DNA from: Chloroflexota bacterium
GTDB lineage: Bacteria; Chloroflexota; Anaerolineae; Anaerolineales; Anaerolineaceae
Direction of reading: 5' to 3'
Assembly: GCA_011053085.1 (NCBI GenBank)
Contig: DSBE01000417.1
Location: 1 to 9,421, forward strand
Length of the DNA stretch: 9,421 nt
Shown here: one piece after another, positions 6,076 to 9,421 of the stretch
Numbering within the stretch: position 1 is the stretch's first letter
How the letters are laid out: every line of letters starts with the position of its first letter
Notes under the pieces: generated by a model
Told to the model about the DNA's origin: nothing
Databases searched by the model: none
The model's input: only the letters and a program-made list of their open reading frames with translations
Translations under genes and position numbers: made by a program

Positions 6076-8232
6076 ATGACACGATATAGCGCTGATCAAA
6101 TTATTGAACTTGAATTTCTGGAAGCCGTGCGTATGCGACCTGGCATGTACATTGGCAATAACAATGTACATGGGCTGCATCACCTGCTTCTGGAAGTTCT
6201 CGACAATTCTGTTGACGAATGCACCTCAGGGGATGCCACCAAGATCATCATCACCATCGAAAAAGATGGAACTGTCTGCATTGAAGACGATGGCCGTGGC
6301 ATGCCGGTGGAGTGGAAGGACGAGAATCAGATGAGCGCCCTTACCCAGGTGCATGTGAAACCGCATGCTGGCGGCAAATTCGGCGGCGAAAATTCCGCCT
6401 ACTCCTCTTCTGGCGGATTGCATGGTATCGGTTTGAAGTGCACCAACGCGTTTTCTGAATTTCTCGAAGTTGAAGTGCATCGCTACGGTTTGAAATTCCG
6501 CCAACGCTTTGAGAATGGTGGCATTCCCAAGACAGAAGTGGAAATCTTTGATGCCACTGGCCAGAAGGTTGGCGAGGTACTGGCCGGTACTGAGATGAAC
6601 ATCGTAAAAAAAGGTATAGCGACTGCGGTGACACAAAATGGCAAAAGAAAACCCGTTGAAGCCGATCCCAAACTTGGCACAGGGACTGTTACTCGCTTTC
6701 GTCCGAACCGTGAATGGTTCACCCAGGATATGAACTGGCCTACGCCTGCGAAATTTGTGCCCTGGTCTTTTGATCGTTTAGACACACGTTTTCGGCAGAT
6801 TGCGCATCTGTATCCGGGCGTAAAAATAGAATTTCACGATCTGCAAAGTAAACCCGAACGTCATGAAGATTACATTTCAAAAAACGGCCTGATCGATTAC
6901 ATCGTCTACCTGAATGAAGACCAGAAACCGCTGCACAAACCGGTATTTTTCAAGGAAGCCCTGAAAGTGGATGTAGAAGGCGTTCAGGCGACCATTGAGA
7001 CTGAAATTGCTTTTCAGTATGCCGGTGAAGAGACGCAGGTTTATAGTTTCGTCAACGCCATCCCCACCCCGCTGGGTGGCACTCATGTTTCTGCCTTCAA
7101 GGCTGCGTTGACCAAGGCTGTAAAGCAATTCGCCTCTAATAAGAAGTTATTGAAGGGTAACCAGGATTTTAAGGGCGATGACGCTTTGCTGGGTTTGACC
7201 GGCATTGTGAAAGTGACAATGACCAACACACCGCAGTTCCTTTCGCAAACCAAAGAAAGTTTGACCAGTCCTGAAGTGCATGGCCCGGTGTTTACGGTCA
7301 CATACAACAATCTCCTTGATTATTTGGAAAAGAATTTCAGTACCGGTAAGGTAATCGTGAATCAGGCCATGGCGGCCGCACGAGGAAGAGAAGCCGCTTC
7401 GCAAGCGCGAAAACTTATGATCAACCGTTCTGCCATGGATGCCGGCGAATATGTGCTGGGCAAATTGGCAGATATCCAGCGACGTGGTGGCAAGCCGGTG
7501 GTTGCGCATGAACATACTGCCCTGTACCTGGTGGAAGGCGATTCGGCAGGCGGCTCCTGCAAACAGGGCCGTGACTCACGCTACCATGCCATCCTCCCCC
7601 TGCGGGGGAAGATTCCGAATGTCGAAAAGATGAAGTTAAATGACATCCTGAAAAACCGTGAAATTGCCGCGATTGTGGCTGCGATCGGTGCCGGCGTAGA
7701 ACGTGATTGCGTTGCTGACAACATGCGCTATGGACGGGCTGTGGTGCTGGTGGATGCCGATGTAGATGGTTCACACATTGCCACACTCCTGGCTACCCTC
7801 TTCTGGCGTATCATGCGCCCGATCATTGAAGAAGGTCGCTTCTTCATTGCGCGGCCACCCTTATACCTGGTGGCAAACAAACGTAATAAGAAGACAGAAT
7901 ATGCTTACACCGAAGAAGATCGGAAGGCTCTTGTGAAAGAGTGGGGAGCTAACAACATAAGTTTGCAGCGCTATAAAGGCCTGGGTGAGATGAATCCAGA
8001 ACAGTTGCGTGAAACCGTGTTTAAATTACCTGACCAGCTGGCAAAGCCCGGTGGAAAGACAAAGTCCGATAGCCTGCAATTGATTTCAATTCAGGACTCG
8101 AGTCAACAGGATATTCGTATGTATATTGATGATGTTCATCGCACACGTCAGGTGATTGAAAAATTGATGGGCAGTAATGTTGCTCCACGCAAGGAATGGC
8201 TGATGACAACCAATTGGAATGAAGAGGAATAA
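6076..8232 (+). CDS. Type IIA DNA topoisomerase subunit B (GyrB/ParE)
   Basis: A 718-residue ATPase subunit of DNA gyrase or topoisomerase IV. The GHKL ATPase domain is N-terminal: Glu40 is the catalytic base (E. coli GyrB Glu42), Asn44 binds Mg, DDGRGMP is at 71-77, and the ATP lid GGLHGIG is at 113-119. The transducer domain follows. The TOPRIM domain has EGDSAGG (487-493) and DADVDGSH (560-567), giving Glu487, Asp560 and Asp562 as metal ligands. [12 protein letters not shown] starts at 632. It is longer than a typical short GyrB (about 640), with an extra basic stretch around residues 175-200 and a longer segment after the RYKGLGE motif. The wording around the lid ([20 protein letters not shown]) is unusual. 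GAGGA is 4 nt from the ATG. Subunit A starts 5 nt after its stop. Sequence alone does not decide between gyrase and topoisomerase IV, so no symbol is given. Confidence 0.93.
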   Translation: MTRYSADQIIELEFLEAVRMRPGMYIGNNNVHGLHHLLLEVLDNSVDECTSGDATKIIITIEKDGTVCIEDDGRGMPVEWKDENQMSALTQVHVKPHAGGKFGGENSAYSSSGGLHGIGLKCTNAFSEFLEVEVHRYGLKFRQRFENGGIPKTEVEIFDATGQKVGEVLAGTEMNIVKKGIATAVTQNGKRKPVEADPKLGTGTVTRFRPNREWFTQDMNWPTPAKFVPWSFDRLDTRFRQIAHLYPGVKIEFHDLQSKPERHEDYISKNGLIDYIVYLNEDQKPLHKPVFFKEALKVDVEGVQATIETEIAFQYAGEETQVYSFVNAIPTPLGGTHVSAFKAALTKAVKQFASNKKLLKGNQDFKGDDALLGLTGIVKVTMTNTPQFLSQTKESLTSPEVHGPVFTVTYNNLLDYLEKNFSTGKVIVNQAMAAARGREAASQARKLMINRSAMDAGEYVLGKLADIQRRGGKPVVAHEHTALYLVEGDSAGGSCKQGRDSRYHAILPLRGKIPNVEKMKLNDILKNREIAAIVAAIGAGVERDCVADNMRYGRAVVLVDADVDGSHIATLLATLFWRIMRPIIEEGRFFIARPPLYLVANKRNKKTEYAYTEEDRKALVKEWGANNISLQRYKGLGEMNPEQLRETVFKLPDQLAKPGGKTKSDSLQLISIQDSSQQDIRMYIDDVHRTRQVIEKLMGSNVAPRKEWLMTTNWNEEE
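6144..6172 (+). repeat. Perfect inverted repeat inside the start of the subunit B gene
   Basis: CATGTACATTG (6144-6154) and CAATGTACATG (6162-6172) are exact reverse complements around a 7-nt spacer. In mRNA they give an 11-bp stem about 70 nt after the start codon, encoding residues around [11 protein letters not shown]. It may be coincidence from two similar codon runs, or a hairpin that affects translation or mRNA decay. Confidence 0.7.
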
Positions 8233-8237
8233 GAGCT

Positions 8238-9421
8238 ATGGCAGAATTAACCACCGAAAACCAGCTTAGCGAGAAAGAGTCAGCCCAGTCGCTGGATGAA
8301 TTTATCGAAAATGCCTATCGCCGTTACGCAGTGTTGACCATTCTGGACCGGGCACTGCCTGACGCGCGCGATGGACTGAAACCAGTGCAACGCAGAATTC
8401 TGTATGCCATGCACTACATGAACATAAATTCACAGAATCCGCACAAAAAATCTGCCCGTGTCGTAGGTGAAGTGATGGGTAAATTCCACCCCCATGGCGA
8501 TCAATCTATCTATGATGCCATGGTGCGTATGGCCCAGCCATTTGCCATGCGCGACCCGCTGGTCGACGGCCAGGGTAATTATGGTTCTATTGATGGTGAT
8601 CCAGCTGCCGCTATGCGCTATACCGAAGCCAGGCTGACCCCTTTGGGCGAAGCCATGCTGGTGGATATTGAAAAACAAACCGTTGACTGGCAAACCAATT
8701 TTGATGACACACTGGAAGAGCCAGGTGTTCTGCCAACCCGTTTCCCCAACCTGCTGGTAAATGGCAGTTCAGGTATCGCGGTAGGCATGGCAACCTCGAT
8801 TCTGCCGCATAACCTTGGCGAGGTTTGTGAGGCGGTTGTTTTTGTGTGCAAACAGTGGAAAAACAGAAACAAGATCACCACCCCACAATTGATGGAGTTC
8901 ATTCCTGGCCCTGATCTTCCGACAGGCGGTTTGATCTACCGATACAGAGCGGATCGCGGCGACAGCAACGTTGACATAATCGAGCAGGCGTATGAAACCG
9001 GCCACGGGACCATCATTTGCCAATCTCGTGCCGATATCAAGGAAATCGCCGGCGGCAAATCTGAAATTATCGTGACCGAATTGCCTTACCAGGTGCAAAA
9101 GAACACAATTTTGGAGCGCATTGCGTCACACAAAGACCAATTTCCTGGCCTGACAGATGTACGTGATGAATCTGACTATAACGGCATGCGGATTGTGTTC
9201 GAGATGGGACGAAATGCCAATCCCGAAGAAGTCCTCGATCAATTGTTGACCCACACCCAAATGCGCAACAGCCTATCACACAACGCTTTGGCGCTTATCG
9301 AAGAACACAATGGCGGCGACGAAACCTATCAGGAACCGCGTTATTTAAGTTTGAAAGATTTTTTGGTGCAATTCATCCGCCATCGTTTGGACGTAATTAC
9401 CAGACGTGCCAAATATGAGCT
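8238..9421 (+). CDS. Type IIA DNA topoisomerase subunit A (GyrA/ParC), 3' end outside window
   Basis: An open frame from ATG 8238 to the window edge: 394 residues with no stop, so the C-terminal part is missing. This is the DNA breakage-reunion subunit. It shows [18 protein letters not shown] (38-55), the quinolone-region helix [22 protein letters not shown] (72-93), [11 protein letters not shown] (111-121), catalytic Arg127-Tyr128 (AMRYTEARL), [12 protein letters not shown] (175-185), GPDLPTGG (224-231) and TELPYQVQK (280-288). Tyr128 attacks DNA and forms the transient covalent link. Gln89 occupies the place of E. coli GyrA Ser83, while Asp93 matches Asp87. It starts 5 nt after subunit B, so translation is coupled; only a weak AGAG precedes the ATG. 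The C-terminal beta-pinwheel and any GyrA box, which would separate gyrase from topoisomerase IV, lie outside the window. Confidence 0.93.
   Translation, partial: MAELTTENQLSEKESAQSLDEFIENAYRRYAVLTILDRALPDARDGLKPVQRRILYAMHYMNINSQNPHKKSARVVGEVMGKFHPHGDQSIYDAMVRMAQPFAMRDPLVDGQGNYGSIDGDPAAAMRYTEARLTPLGEAMLVDIEKQTVDWQTNFDDTLEEPGVLPTRFPNLLVNGSSGIAVGMATSILPHNLGEVCEAVVFVCKQWKNRNKITTPQLMEFIPGPDLPTGGLIYRYRADRGDSNVDIIEQAYETGHGTIICQSRADIKEIAGGKSEIIVTELPYQVQKNTILERIASHKDQFPGLTDVRDESDYNGMRIVFEMGRNANPEEVLDQLLTHTQMRNSLSHNALALIEEHNGGDETYQEPRYLSLKDFLVQFIRHRLDVITRRAKYE

Overview
The window is co-oriented (all genes on the + strand) and compact. GC content looks moderate, Shine-Dalgarno sites are strong, and promoters are of the ordinary sigma-70 (TTGACA/TATAAT) type. 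It reads as a bacterial chromosome segment, not a mobile element. Protein style, notably the sugar oxidoreductases and the divergent type IIA topoisomerase pair, suggests an anaerobic, sugar-using member of the Chloroflexota (Anaerolineae-like). That is inference from sequence character only; no taxonomic marker was searched.

Positions 1-5312 hold a five-gene block that looks like one sugar-catabolic operon: a TIM-barrel sugar phosphate isomerase/epimerase, a Gfo/Idh/MocA NAD(P)-dependent oxidoreductase with the classical Asp-x3-His active-site motif, a second Gfo/Idh/MocA protein, a ThuA-domain protein, and a third Gfo/Idh/MocA protein that is a clear paralogue of the second. The paralogues flank thuA and both carry Tyr where the first oxidoreductase has the catalytic His. 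Gaps are 11-61 nt, and every gene has a good ribosome binding site. A 20-bp imperfect palindrome at 108-127 may be the operator. A strong GC-rich hairpin without a U-tract lies between the second and third genes. A rho-independent terminator at 5327-5359 closes the block. By analogy with ThuA/ThuB and the 3-keto-glycoside pathways, the genes probably oxidise, isomerise and re-reduce a sugar or glycoside. The substrate cannot be read from the sequence.

Positions 5370-5522 are an independent tRNA-Asp(GTC) unit with a near-consensus promoter, encoded CCA and its own terminator. It is followed by a small YjbQ/UPF0047 gene (COG0432), which has a weak terminator candidate.

Positions 5990-9421 carry a second transcription unit, driven by a consensus extended -10 promoter. 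It encodes subunit B (GyrB/ParE) and, 5 nt later, subunit A (GyrA/ParC) of a type IIA DNA topoisomerase. Subunit A is cut by the window edge. Subunit B is longer than usual and departs from the common GyrB wording in its ATP lid and around its TOPRIM domain. Subunit A has Gln at the position that is Ser83 in E. coli GyrA. I found no CRISPR array, transposase, integrase or toxin-antitoxin pair, and nothing I would call a wholly new system. The best leads are the thuA/oxidoreductase operon and the divergent topoisomerase.
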